Assembly (NCBI GenBank): GCA_002082585.1
Contig: CP020563.1
Coordinates: 3,838,001-3,902,000, forward strand
Reading direction: 5' to 3'
Source of the DNA: Kitasatospora albolonga
GTDB lineage: Bacteria > Actinomycetota > Actinomycetes > Streptomycetales > Streptomycetaceae
DNA length: 64,000 bases
The notes below the pieces were generated by a model. The model saw only the letters and a program-made list of their open reading frames with translations, was not told the DNA's origin and did not search any database. Shown one piece after another: positions 25,148-33,103 of the stretch (position 1 is the stretch's first letter; each line of letters starts with the position of its first letter). The translations under genes were made by a program, and so were the position numbers.

Positions 25148-26350
25148 GTGGACTTCACCTTCACCGAGGAACAGCGGGCAGCCGTGGAGGCGGCCCGGGC
25201 CGTCTTCTCCGGCACCGCGCCCGACGGTGTGCCCAGCCCCGCCCTGACCCCGGGGGCCGTGGCCGAGGACATCGACCGGAGGCTCTGGGGCGAGCTGGCC
25301 GCCTCGGACCTGCTCGGCCTCACGCTCTCCGAGGAGTACGGGGGCGCGGGACTCGACCCGGTCGCGCTCTGCCTGGTCCTGCGCGAGTCGGCCAAGGTCC
25401 TGGCCAGGGTCCCGCTGCTGGAGAGCTGCGCGGTCGCGATGGCGGTCGAGCGGTACGGGGAGAGCGGCCTCGCGGCGGAGCTGCTGCCCCGGGCCGCCAG
25501 GGGCGAGCTGGTCCTGACCGCCGGGGCCAACGGGCGCACCGGCCACGATCCGGCCGAACTCGCCGTCACCGTACGGCCGGAGGGGGAGGGTGACGGACCC
25601 GCCGCACGGCCGGGGAAAGAGACGGACAGCCCCGGCGACAGCCCCGCCGCGCCTTCGGGCTGGGTGCTCGACGGTGTGCAGTCCGCCGTGCCCTGGGCCC
25701 AGGCGGCCGATCTGATCGCCGTGCCCGCCCGTACCGGTGACGGCCGGTCCGTCCTGGCCCTCGTGGACCGCACCCGCGAGGGCGTCACCCTCGCCGACCA
25801 GGTCTCCACCAGCGGCGAACGCCTGGCGGAGGTCCGGCTCGACGCCGTACGCATCGACGCCCGCGAGCTGATCGACGCGGCCGGGGCCTGGGAGTGGCTG
25901 CGGTCCCTGCTCACCACGGGGACCTGCGCGCTGGCCCTCGGCGTGGGTGAGCGGGTGCTCGCGATGACCGCCGAATACACCGGAAAGCGCGAGCAGTTCG
26001 GGTTCCCCGTCGCCACGTTCCAGGCAGTGGCGGTGCAGGCGGCCGACCGGTACATCGACCTGCGGGCGATGGAGGTGACGCTCTGGCAGGCCGCCTGGCG
26101 GATCTCCAGCGGCGCGGACGGCCCGCTGCCCCCGGCGGGCGATATCGCCGTGGCAAAGATCTGGGCCTCCGAGGGGGTCCGCCGCATCGTGCAGACCGCC
26201 CAGCACCTGCACGGCGGCTTCGGCGCGGACACCGACTACCCGCTGCACCGCTTCCACGCCTGGGCGAAGCAGATCGAACTCTCCCTGGGCCCGGCGGCGG
26301 CCCATGAGGAGGCGCTGGGCGACCTGCTGGCCGCCCACCCGCTGTCCTGA
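25148..26350 (+). CDS. Acyl-CoA dehydrogenase (FadE-like)
   Basis: 400 aa. FAD-dependent flavoprotein oxidising acyl-CoA to enoyl-CoA. N-terminal helical domain (MDFTFTEEQRAAVEAARAVF), middle beta domain containing an Ala/Pro insertion (about residues 140-175), and C-terminal helical domain with REQFGFPVATFQAVA and HLHGGFGADTDYPLHRF. The catalytic Glu of canonical short-chain enzymes is not obvious, a trait of sterol-type FadE partners that work as heteromers. GTG 25148 with GGGAGG upstream. The KstR-like site suggests steroid rather than phenylacetate metabolism (inference). Confidence 0.88.
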   Translation: MDFTFTEEQRAAVEAARAVFSGTAPDGVPSPALTPGAVAEDIDRRLWGELAASDLLGLTLSEEYGGAGLDPVALCLVLRESAKVLARVPLLESCAVAMAVERYGESGLAAELLPRAARGELVLTAGANGRTGHDPAELAVTVRPEGEGDGPAARPGKETDSPGDSPAAPSGWVLDGVQSAVPWAQAADLIAVPARTGDGRSVLALVDRTREGVTLADQVSTSGERLAEVRLDAVRIDARELIDAAGAWEWLRSLLTTGTCALALGVGERVLAMTAEYTGKREQFGFPVATFQAVAVQAADRYIDLRAMEVTLWQAAWRISSGADGPLPPAGDIAVAKIWASEGVRRIVQTAQHLHGGFGADTDYPLHRFHAWAKQIELSLGPAAAHEEALGDLLAAHPLS

Positions 26351-26378
26351 CGCCCCCGAAGACCGGGGCCGACGTCAG
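26347..26378. terminator. Probable bidirectional terminator
   Basis: CTGACG (26347-26352) pairs with CGTCAG (26373-26378), with an inner C-run/G-run stem (26353-26357 with 26365-26368). It overlaps the stops of two convergent genes. Confidence 0.5.
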
Positions 26379-26719
26379 AGGACGAAGGCCGAGGCCCCGT
26401 TGTCCGTGACCATCGGGCGCCCGGCACCGTCCCAGGCGAGCATGCCGCCGTCGATGTTCACGGCGTCGATCCCCTGCTGCACCAGGTACTGCGTGACCTG
26501 GGCGGACCGGCCGCCGACCCGGCACATCACATGGACGCGACGGCCGTCCTCGGCGGCCTCGGTCAGCTCACCGAACCGGGCCACGAAGTCGCTCATCGGA
26601 ATGTGCAGCGCGCCCTCGACATGACCGGCCGCCCACTCGTCGTTCTCGCGCACGTCCAGGACGAAGCCGTCCGACGGCACCTCCGCGACGTCCACCGAGG
26701 GCAGCGGGGCGAAATTCAT
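26375..26719 (-). CDS. Rhodanese-like sulfurtransferase
   Basis: 114 aa single-domain rhodanese of GlpE/PspE size. Catalytic Cys in the active-site loop CRVGGRS; also the CH2-type segment VLDVRENDEWAAGHVEGALHIP and the C-terminal GMLAWDGAG. Transfers sulfane sulfur to thiol acceptors. ATG 26719; upstream lies the J-domain gene on the same strand. Confidence 0.92.
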   Translation of the reverse strand: MNFAPLPSVDVAEVPSDGFVLDVRENDEWAAGHVEGALHIPMSDFVARFGELTEAAEDGRRVHVMCRVGGRSAQVTQYLVQQGIDAVNIDGGMLAWDGAGRPMVTDNGASAFVL

Positions 26720-26765
26720 GGGTCATGCCTTCTCTCGTACGTACGCGGCCACGTCACCGGGAACG

Positions 26766-27677
26766 CTACTGCACCAGCTCCGCGAGCTCGGCCTCCCGCC
26801 GGGACACCTCGCCCAGCAGCTGGTCCCCGATGTCCTCCAGGAGCTGGTCCGGGTCGTCCGGAGCCATCCGGAGCATCGAGCCGATCGCGCTGTCCTCCAG
26901 CTCCTTGGCGAGCACCGTGAGCAGCTCCTTGCGCCTGCTGAGCCACTCCAGACGGGCGTAGAGCTCCTCGCTCTCGCTCAGCGCGGCCCGCTGCTGGACC
27001 GGGCCCGCCGCCCACTCCGCCGCCAGCTCCTTGAGCAGCTCGACATCACCGCGTCCGTAGGCGCCGTTCACCCGGGTGATGAACTCGTCCCGGCGCTCCC
27101 GCTCCGGCTCGTCCTGGGCCAGGTCCGGGTGGGCCTTGCGGGCCAGCTCTCGGTAGAGCTTGCGGGCCTCCTCGCTGGGCCTGACCCGCTTCGGCGGGCG
27201 CACCGGCTGCTCGGTGAGCATGGCGGACGCCTCGGGGGAGAGCCCGTCGGAGTCCATCCAGTCGTGGAAGAGCTCGTCGACGCCGGGCATCGGCATGACG
27301 ATGTCCCGCGCCTCCTTGGCCTTGCGCACGTCCTCGGGGTCACCGGTCCTGGCGGCCCGCGCCTCGGCGATCTGCGCGTCCAGCTCGTCGAGGCGCGCGT
27401 ACATCGGGCCGAGCTTCTGGTGGTGCAGCCGGGAGAAGTTCTCGACCTCCACCCGGAAGGTCTCCACCGCGATCTCGAACTCGATCAGCGCCTGCTCGGC
27501 CACCTGCACGGCCCTGGCCAGCCGCGCCTCGGGGCGCTGCGGGGCGTCCTGCGGGTCACCGGCTTGCCCTGTCTCCCCGGCCGGGGCGTCCTGTGCCGGT
27601 GGCACGGCGTCCTGCTGCTCGGCGGGCCGGTCGTCATCGTTCCGGGTGGGAGGCACCCCGGCGGCTTCGTGGGTCAC
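26766..27677 (-). CDS. J-domain-like protein
   Basis: 303 aa. An acidic Pro/Gln-rich N-terminus, a coiled-coil-prone stretch (about residues 55-115), then a segment with the J-domain signature LYRELARKAHPDL (HPD near residue 185) and a following helix (RDEFITRVNGAYGRGD). The HPD tripeptide stimulates DnaK ATPase. The C-terminal 90 residues form another helical region with heptad-like spacing. The J domain is central rather than N-terminal, so this is a class III-like co-chaperone. GTG start 27677. Confidence 0.72.
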   Translation of the reverse strand: MTHEAAGVPPTRNDDDRPAEQQDAVPPAQDAPAGETGQAGDPQDAPQRPEARLARAVQVAEQALIEFEIAVETFRVEVENFSRLHHQKLGPMYARLDELDAQIAEARAARTGDPEDVRKAKEARDIVMPMPGVDELFHDWMDSDGLSPEASAMLTEQPVRPPKRVRPSEEARKLYRELARKAHPDLAQDEPERERRDEFITRVNGAYGRGDVELLKELAAEWAAGPVQQRAALSESEELYARLEWLSRRKELLTVLAKELEDSAIGSMLRMAPDDPDQLLEDIGDQLLGEVSRREAELAELVQ

Positions 27678-27860
27678 CCGTCCAGCGTATGGCCACGACC
27701 GCCCGCCCCGTACCGCACGGCCCCCGGCCCCGGAGGAGCGGCTGCCTGCCCCGGACCCGGCCCGGAGGAAGCAGCCCCGGCCCGGGCCCGGCGGAGGCCA
27801 TCGCCCGCCCCGGGCCGGGCAGAGACGGACGACCGGGCCCGCGCCCCCTCGTGTGCCGCG

Positions 27861-29411
27861 CTATATACCGCGCTCCGCCGCCACCCGCCCCGCCTTGATC
27901 GCCCGCTCCAGCTCCGCGTGGTCGGCCTCCGTACGGTCGGCGTAGGCCACCGCGAAGTCGGCCACCGCCGCGTCGAGCTCGTCGTTCTTGCCGCAGTAGC
28001 CCGCGAGCAGGCGGGGGTCCGCGCTGTGGGAGTGCGCGCGGGCCAGCAGGGCGCCGGTCATCCGGCCGTAGTCGTCGACCTGTTCGACGGTGAGCGCGGC
28101 GGGGTCCACGCTGCCCTTGCGGTTCCGGAACTGGCGTACCTGGTACGGCCTGCCGTCCACGTCCGTCCAGCCGAGCAGGATGTCGCTGACCACCTGCATC
28201 CGCTTCTGCCCGAGCACCACCCGGCGCCCCTCGTGGCCCGCCGGAGGCGCGTCGAAGCCGACGGCCGGCAAATGGGGCGCCAGCGCCGACGGCCGCGCCT
28301 CCTTCACCTGGAGGACCAGCGGCTCCCCTCGGTGGTCGAGCAGCAGCACCACGTACGACCGGGTCCCGACGCTGCCGGTGCCGACCACCCGGAACGCCAC
28401 GTCGTGGATCGCGTACCGGGCCAGCAGCGGCAGCCGGTCCTCGGCGACCGTCGCGAGATAGCCGCCGAGCCCGGCCGCCACCGCGGCGGCCTCCGCGTCC
28501 GGCACCCGGCGCAGCACGGGCAGGGCGTCGACGAAGCGCCGGCCGCCGTCCGGGCAGTCCTCCGTGGACCGGGCGGCGAACCGGGCGCTGGTGTTCCTGC
28601 GGGCCTTCTCCGAGACCTTCTCCAGGGTGCCGACCAGATCGCGCGCGTCCGTGTGCGAGACGAGCTCCTCGTCCGCGATGGCGTTCCAGGCGTCGAGCGC
28701 GGGCAGCCGCGCCAGCAGCCGCATCGTGCGCCGGTAGGCGCCGACGGTGTCGAAGGCGGCCTTGCGGCAGGTGTCCTCGTCGGCCCCGGCGACCCGGCCC
28801 GCCAGCACGAGCGAGGTGGCGAGCCGCTTGAGGTCCCACTCCCAGGGGCCGAAGACGGTCTCGTCGAAGTCGTTGAGGTCGATGACCAGGTTGCCCCGGG
28901 CATCGCCGTAGAGCCCGAAGTTGGCCGCGTGGGCGTCACCGCAGAGCTGCGCGCCCACCCCGGTGACCGGGGTGCCCGTCAGGTCGTGGGCCATCAGCCC
29001 GGCCGAGCCGCGCAGGAAGGCGAAGGGCGACGCGGCCATCCGCCCCACCCGGATCGGAGCCAGGCCCGGCACCCGGCCCCGGTTGGACTCCTCGACGGAC
29101 CGCACCGCGTCCGGGCGGCCCGGCGGCAGGACCAGCGAACCGTGCGAGGAGCGCGGCACCCGGTCGCGCAGCGCCTTGCCCGCCGTCCTCGGTGACCCGG
29201 CCCCGCCGCGCCGGGCGAACCCGGGGACGACCGGGATACGGGCGTCCGCCTCCGCGCCCCGCTGCCCCGGCGCCCCGGCGGAGCCCGTACTCCCGGCAAC
29301 GACCCCGTCCATACCCGCGCCCCCGCCCCCGGCGCCTTCGACACCCGTACGGCCGTCGGAGCCCGTACCCGTACGGCCCTCGATGCTCGTGCTGCCCTCG
29401 ATGACGCCCAT
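27861..29411 (-). CDS. DUF2252 family protein
   Basis: 516 aa. Family of unknown function with distant resemblance to kinase-like/phosphotransferase folds. Hallmarks: MAASPFAFLRGSAGLMAHDL, GDAHAANFGLYGDARGNLVIDLNDFDE (kinase-like HxDxxxxN and DxxD pattern) and VVGTGSVGTRSYVVLL. The first 60 residues are Gly/Ser/Thr-rich. Start chosen at ATG 29411, with GGGAGGG upstream; GTG 29429 would absorb that site. Confidence 0.85.
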   Translation of the reverse strand: MGVIEGSTSIEGRTGTGSDGRTGVEGAGGGGAGMDGVVAGSTGSAGAPGQRGAEADARIPVVPGFARRGGAGSPRTAGKALRDRVPRSSHGSLVLPPGRPDAVRSVEESNRGRVPGLAPIRVGRMAASPFAFLRGSAGLMAHDLTGTPVTGVGAQLCGDAHAANFGLYGDARGNLVIDLNDFDETVFGPWEWDLKRLATSLVLAGRVAGADEDTCRKAAFDTVGAYRRTMRLLARLPALDAWNAIADEELVSHTDARDLVGTLEKVSEKARRNTSARFAARSTEDCPDGGRRFVDALPVLRRVPDAEAAAVAAGLGGYLATVAEDRLPLLARYAIHDVAFRVVGTGSVGTRSYVVLLLDHRGEPLVLQVKEARPSALAPHLPAVGFDAPPAGHEGRRVVLGQKRMQVVSDILLGWTDVDGRPYQVRQFRNRKGSVDPAALTVEQVDDYGRMTGALLARAHSHSADPRLLAGYCGKNDELDAAVADFAVAYADRTEADHAELERAIKAGRVAAERGI

Positions 29412-29534
29412 GGAGCGTCCCTCCCCCACCTTCGTCAGCTCTCCGGCCGAAGCGGTCGTCCGCCCCGGTCAGCGGTGCTGTCTGCCTGCAACCGAGCACG
29501 ACCGTACCGCCGTTCGCCCGCCGCCGTCCGCCCC

Positions 29535-29543
29535 TGTGGACAA
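29535..29543 (-). promoter_or_regulatory. DnaA box TGTGGACAA
   Basis: Reverse complement of TTGTCCACA, the preferred Streptomyces DnaA box, upstream of the DUF2252 gene. Confidence 0.55.
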
Positions 29544-29758
29544 CTCCGGAGCAGCACCCGGCAACCGTCGGCGGCGCCCGGCAGCCGGTGCCGCGTGAGC
29601 TTCGAGTTTGTCCAGAATTACTTGGAGAACCTGCTCACGAGCATGTTCTCCACCGAAGTGGCCTTCACTTTCCGGAACTGGCAGCGCGGACAAACGCAGA
29701 ACAGGGCCACGGAGCTCCATCGAGCTCCACAGCCCTGCCACGTCATCTTCAACCGGAC

Positions 29759-29772
29759 GTTTCACGTGAAAC
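29759..29772. promoter_or_regulatory. parS site (ParB binding)
   Basis: Perfect GTTTCACGTGAAAC, same as 8524-8537, in intergenic DNA 21.2 kb away from the first site. Confidence 0.97.
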
Positions 29773-29787
29773 GAAGCCCCGCGAACG

Positions 29788-29801
29788 AAACCACGTGAAA
29801 C
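29788..29801. promoter_or_regulatory. Degenerate parS-like half site
   Basis: AAACCACGTGAAAC keeps the CACGTGAAAC half of parS but loses the left arm (10 of 14 bases). It starts 29 bp after the start of the perfect site. Confidence 0.5.
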
Positions 29802-29817
29802 GGAACACAGCCTCCGC

Positions 29818-30666
29818 TCAGAACCGCCCGCCGGCCCCGGCCGCCGTCCCGAACCCGGCCGCCGCACCCGCCCCGGCCCCGGCAGGTTCGTCGGCGCCCT
29901 CGCCGTCGGGCCGTCCCCGCGTACTGCGACCGGCTCCGCCGCCGCGCGGGCCGCTCCCCCCGTTCCGTGGTCCGGCCGCCGATCCACGAGCCGCCTCCGC
30001 CGCCGCGGCGATCTCCCTGGCCTCGCGCTCCGCCTGTTCGGCCTTCTCCCGCGCCTGGGCCGCGAGGTCCACCCGGCCCTCCGGTTTGATGTGGGCGATG
30101 ACCCCGGGGTGGGCGATCGACGGAAGGATGTGGCGCCACATCTCGGCCACCTGCTCCCTCAGGTCGGCCCGCCCGGTGTCGGCCTCGGATATCAGCTGGA
30201 TACCGGTGAACGAAGCAACGATGATCTTGGCGGACACCATCGGATCGACATGGGGCAGCACCTCGCCGCGCTCCTTGCCCAGCTCCAGCATCCCGGCCGT
30301 GGCGTCGATCCAGTCGCCCCACGGGTGCGGCCCTCCCAGGAAGACGCCTTCGATGGAGAGGCGGGTCCCGGCGCGTGCCATCGCGTTGTGGCGCAGGGCG
30401 AAGGCGAACTGCTGGCCGCCGTCGACCAGGGACTGGAGAGGCGACCCCTCCTGCTCGAACTCGACCGTGGACGTCTGCTCGTCCATGATCGCCTGGGCGA
30501 TGGCCTCCTTGGACGCGAAGTGGAAGTACAGCGCCCCCTTGGTCACCTTGGCGCGGCGGAGAATCTCCGAGATGGCGGCACGCTCGTAGCCGTAGTCGTC
30601 GAAGACACTCGCCGCGGCATCCACGATCGACCGCCACGTCTGCACCGCGCGAGCCTGCTTCGCCAT
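29818..30666 (-). CDS. TetR-family regulator resembling gamma-butyrolactone receptors
   Basis: 282 aa. The N-terminus MAKQARAVQTWRSIVDAAAS and the helix-turn-helix EILRRAKVTKGALYFHFASK are strongly reminiscent of the ArpA/ScbR/CprB receptor family of Streptomyces. The ligand domain (about 60-200) is of the right length. Beyond residue 205 there is a charged helix (AREKAEQAEREAREIAAAAE) and then a 60-residue Gly/Ala/Arg-rich disordered tail that ordinary receptors of about 215 aa lack. A near-palindromic site lies upstream at 30762-30774. Whether it binds a butyrolactone or is a pseudo-receptor cannot be read. Confidence 0.82.
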   Translation of the reverse strand: MAKQARAVQTWRSIVDAAASVFDDYGYERAAISEILRRAKVTKGALYFHFASKEAIAQAIMDEQTSTVEFEQEGSPLQSLVDGGQQFAFALRHNAMARAGTRLSIEGVFLGGPHPWGDWIDATAGMLELGKERGEVLPHVDPMVSAKIIVASFTGIQLISEADTGRADLREQVAEMWRHILPSIAHPGVIAHIKPEGRVDLAAQAREKAEQAEREAREIAAAAEAARGSAAGPRNGGSGPRGGGAGRSTRGRPDGEGADEPAGAGAGAAAGFGTAAGAGGRF

Positions 30667-30761
30667 TTCCTGCCTCCGGGACGTTCTGTGCGCTCAGCCC
30701 TTCACTGCCGAGCAGCCGTCGATCCAGCATCTGCGGTCAGCGTATGCATGTACGCCGTCCC

Positions 30762-30774
30762 ACCGACCATCGGT
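30762..30774. promoter_or_regulatory. Inverted repeat upstream of the TetR gene (probable operator)
   Basis: ACCGACCATCGGT: 5-bp arms ACCGA/TCGGT with 3-bp spacer, about 96 bp before the TetR start. The GCGTA/TACGC pair at 30740-30755 is a second imperfect palindrome. Confidence 0.5.
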
Positions 30775-30780
30775 CTGTCC

Positions 30781-30817
30781 GGAAAACGCTCCGGCAACCG
30801 CCCCCGGAGCGTTTTCC
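30781..30817. terminator. Stem-loop with 14-bp perfect arms
   Basis: GGAAAACGCTCCGG (30781-30794) pairs with 30804-30817, 9-nt loop. Could terminate transcription coming leftward from the tRNA, or act in the TetR leader. Confidence 0.6.
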
Positions 30818-30899
30818 ACCACCCGCCCCGGCCCGCGCCGGGCCACTCCGTCCGCGCTGCCTGTTTACCCCGCGCGCCCTCCGGCAACACGAGGGCGAT

Positions 30900-31007
30900 C
30901 ACCGAACGGAACAGGACGGAACGAGACAGAACAAGAACAAGAGGAAGCGCGACGGAACGACGAACGAGACGAACGGACCGGGACGGGCGAACGGACCCGG
31001 ACGGACG
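30900..31007 (+). repeat. T-free, purine-rich low-complexity stretch
   Basis: 108 consecutive bases without a T on the plus strand, built from irregular GGAAC/GAACGA/CGGAC units. It lies between the TetR gene and tRNA-Leu. The 30667-31119 interval has no supported gene. Confidence 0.75.
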
Positions 31008-31119
31008 TGCGGCCCAGGCCGGTCGAACGGACCGGGACAGGCCAGCGGGCCAGCAGGCCAGGACAGAAGACGGCAGAACCGATGCCGACCGCCCGGGAAA
31101 TCAGGCGCAACAACGAAGA

Positions 31120-31151
31120 ACCCCCGCTCCGGATCTCTCCGAAGCGGGGGT
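31120..31151 (-). terminator. Terminator of tRNA-Leu
   Basis: 14-nt arms (31120-31133 and 31138-31151) with one mismatch, loop of 4 nt, 42 bp beyond the tRNA 3' end on the minus strand. Confidence 0.8.
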
Positions 31152-31192
31152 CCTGTCGAACCAACCCGACAGTCACGATCAACTGTCCGTTG

Positions 31193-31275
31193 TGCGCGAG
31201 GGGGGATTTGAACCCCCACGTCCCTAAGGACACTGGCACCTGAAGCCAGCGCGTCTGCCGTTCCGCCACTCGCGC
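31193..31275 (-). tRNA. tRNA-Leu (anticodon CAG)
   Basis: 83 nt without encoded CCA. Acceptor stem GCGCGAG pairs with CTCGCGC plus discriminator A; anticodon loop TTCAGGT reads CAG with stem CTGGC/GCCAG; long variable arm as in class II tRNAs; T loop TTCAAAT. All features fit a leucine tRNA. Confidence 0.97.
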
Positions 31276-31590
31276 AAGAGTGGTGTTTTCAGACTCTCTC
31301 ACCGTGTGGTGCGAGCGCCTGGCGACATCCGGAAGATTAGCACGCTGGACAGGGTGGATTCACATCCGTTGTTTTGCCGGACCCTGGAGGGGAAACGGGA
31401 ACGCGGAGCCGTCGCCCCCACTCCTTCAGAGAGCACCGCGGGTGCGGGACACTGTGAGGAGGCCACCTCTACGATCCGTGTGAGAGGTGACACTCATCCA
31501 CAGGCCAGAGAAGGGGAACCAGCCGATTTCCCGACGCGTGGATACGATCAGTAAGCAGTACAGGGACGATGACACCGGAGGAGGTGCCCC
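31276..31590. other. Intergenic region upstream of fhaA and tRNA-Leu
   Basis: 315 bp between the two divergent transcription units. No gene supported. TACGAT (31543-31548) is a possible -10 for fhaA without a clear -35; GGAGGAGG at 31576-31583 is the fhaA ribosome-binding site. Confidence 0.5.
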
Positions 31591-32442
31591 ATGGGGGTCA
31601 TGAAGCGTTTCGAGCAGCGCCTCGAAGGGCTGGTCAACGGCACCTTCGCCAAGGTCTTCAAGTCCGAGGTGCAGCCGGTCGAGATCGCGGGCGCCCTCCA
31701 GCGGGAGTGCGACAACAACGCGACGATCTGGAACCGCGAGCGGACCGTCGTCCCCAACGACTTCATCGTCGAGCTCAGCACCCCCGACTACGAGCGCCTC
31801 AGCCCGTACTCCGGCCAGCTGGGCGACGAGCTGTCCGGCCTGGTGCGCGACTACGCCAAGCAGCAGCGCTACACCTTCATGGGGCCGATCAAGGTCCACC
31901 TGGAGAAGGCCGACGACCTCGACACCGGTCTCTACCGGGTGCGCAGCCGCACCCTGGCGTCGAGTTCGTCACAGCCGGACCAGCCGGGGCAGCCCGGCCA
32001 GCCCCCGCGGCCGGCCCCCGGGCGCACCGCGGCCCCGGGCGGCTACGGCTACCCCCCGGCCGCCGCTCCGCCGATGCCCTCGGCCCCGCCGCCCGGCGGC
32101 AGGCCCGGCCCCACGAGCGACCGGCGTCCGCCCGCCGGGCCCGGCGCCCTGCCGGACGCCCAGGTGCGGCGCTGGATCGAGATCAACGGCACCCGCCATC
32201 AGATTTCCCGCCCGACGTTGGTGATGGGACGATCCACCGACGCCGACGTGCGGATCGACGACCCCGGCGTATCGCGCCGGCACTGTGAGATCCGGACCGG
32301 AACGCCCTCGACGATCCAGGATCTCGGGTCCACCAACGGCATCGTGGTGGACGGGCAGCACACCACCCGCGCTACGCTCCGCGACGGCTCGCGGATCGTC
32401 GTGGGCAGCACCACCATCGTTTACCGGCAAGCCGAAGGGTGA
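31591..32442 (+). CDS. fhaA: FhaA, DUF3662 plus FHA domain protein
   Basis: 283 aa. The N-terminal DUF3662 domain (residues 1-115, GVMKRFEQRLEGLVNGTFAK) is followed by a Pro/Gly/Gln-rich linker and a C-terminal forkhead-associated domain (about 190-280) with the phosphothreonine-binding set GRS, SRRH and GSTNG. FhaA docks phosphorylated partners of the PknB pathway at growth and division sites. GGAGGAGG gives an optimal ATG 31591. First gene of the fhaA-fhaB-PP2C-rodA-pbpA-pknB series. Confidence 0.95.
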   Translation: MGVMKRFEQRLEGLVNGTFAKVFKSEVQPVEIAGALQRECDNNATIWNRERTVVPNDFIVELSTPDYERLSPYSGQLGDELSGLVRDYAKQQRYTFMGPIKVHLEKADDLDTGLYRVRSRTLASSSSQPDQPGQPGQPPRPAPGRTAAPGGYGYPPAAAPPMPSAPPPGGRPGPTSDRRPPAGPGALPDAQVRRWIEINGTRHQISRPTLVMGRSTDADVRIDDPGVSRRHCEIRTGTPSTIQDLGSTNGIVVDGQHTTRATLRDGSRIVVGSTTIVYRQAEG

Positions 32443-32452
32443 AGCGGGGGCA

Positions 32453-32968
32453 ATGTCAGAGCTGACCCTGACGGTCATGCGGCTGGGTTTCCTGGCCGTT
32501 CTGTGGCTGTTCGTCATCGTGGCCGTCCAGGTCATCCGCAGCGACCTGTTCGGAACGCGCGTCACACAGCGCGGCTCACGCCGCACTGCCGCCGACGCGC
32601 GCCCGCAGCAGGGCCGCCAACAACAAGCGGCGCCGCCCCAGCAGCGCCAGCAGCCCGGGCGCCAGCGCCGCGGGGCACCCACGAAGCTGGTCGTGTCCGA
32701 AGGCACCCTCACGGGCACGACGGTCGCGCTCCAGGGCCAGACGATCACCCTGGGCCGGGCCCACGATTCGACGATCGTGCTGGACGACGACTACGCGTCC
32801 AGCAGGCATGCCAGGATCTACCCGGACCGGGACGGACAGTGGATCGTCGAGGATCTCGGCTCCACCAACGGCACCTATCTGGAACGGACCCGGCTCACCA
32901 CCCCGACGCCCGTTCCGCTGGGCGCGCCGATCCGTATCGGCAAGACCGTCATCGAGCTGCGGAAGTAG
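32453..32968 (+). CDS. fhaB: FhaB/FipA, membrane-anchored FHA domain protein
   Basis: 171 aa. One N-terminal membrane helix (about residues 7-27), Gln/Arg-rich linker, and an FHA domain (about 82-171) with LGRAHDSTIVLDDDYASSRHARI and DLGSTNGTYL. ATG 32453 is 10 bp after the fhaA stop. It reads PknB-type phosphorylation at the membrane. Confidence 0.94.
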   Translation: MSELTLTVMRLGFLAVLWLFVIVAVQVIRSDLFGTRVTQRGSRRTAADARPQQGRQQQAAPPQQRQQPGRQRRGAPTKLVVSEGTLTGTTVALQGQTITLGRAHDSTIVLDDDYASSRHARIYPDRDGQWIVEDLGSTNGTYLERTRLTTPTPVPLGAPIRIGKTVIELRK

Positions 32969-33103
32969 TACGACAATGAGCGAGCGGAGCGAGCGAGCCG
33001 CGGCGGCCCGGACGACGGACGCTGCCCGGTTCCCGACCGGAGGGTGGGCAGTGTGGCTCGGGACAGGCTGTACCCCGACGGGGCGTCGAGCGGGCAGGTG
33101 CGC

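Larger units (their letters stand above)
29412..29817. other. Intergenic region with parS and a DnaA box
   Basis: About 400 bp between the DUF2252 gene start and the stop of the TetR gene. It holds a DnaA box (29535-29543), one perfect parS (29759-29772) and a degenerate copy (29788-29801). No protein-coding frame with credible composition was found, though short frames cross it. Confidence 0.6.

Noticed and set aside
29475-29798. Possible 107-codon gene in the intergenic region with parS
   Set aside because: No recognisable domain and it runs through the parS palindrome.
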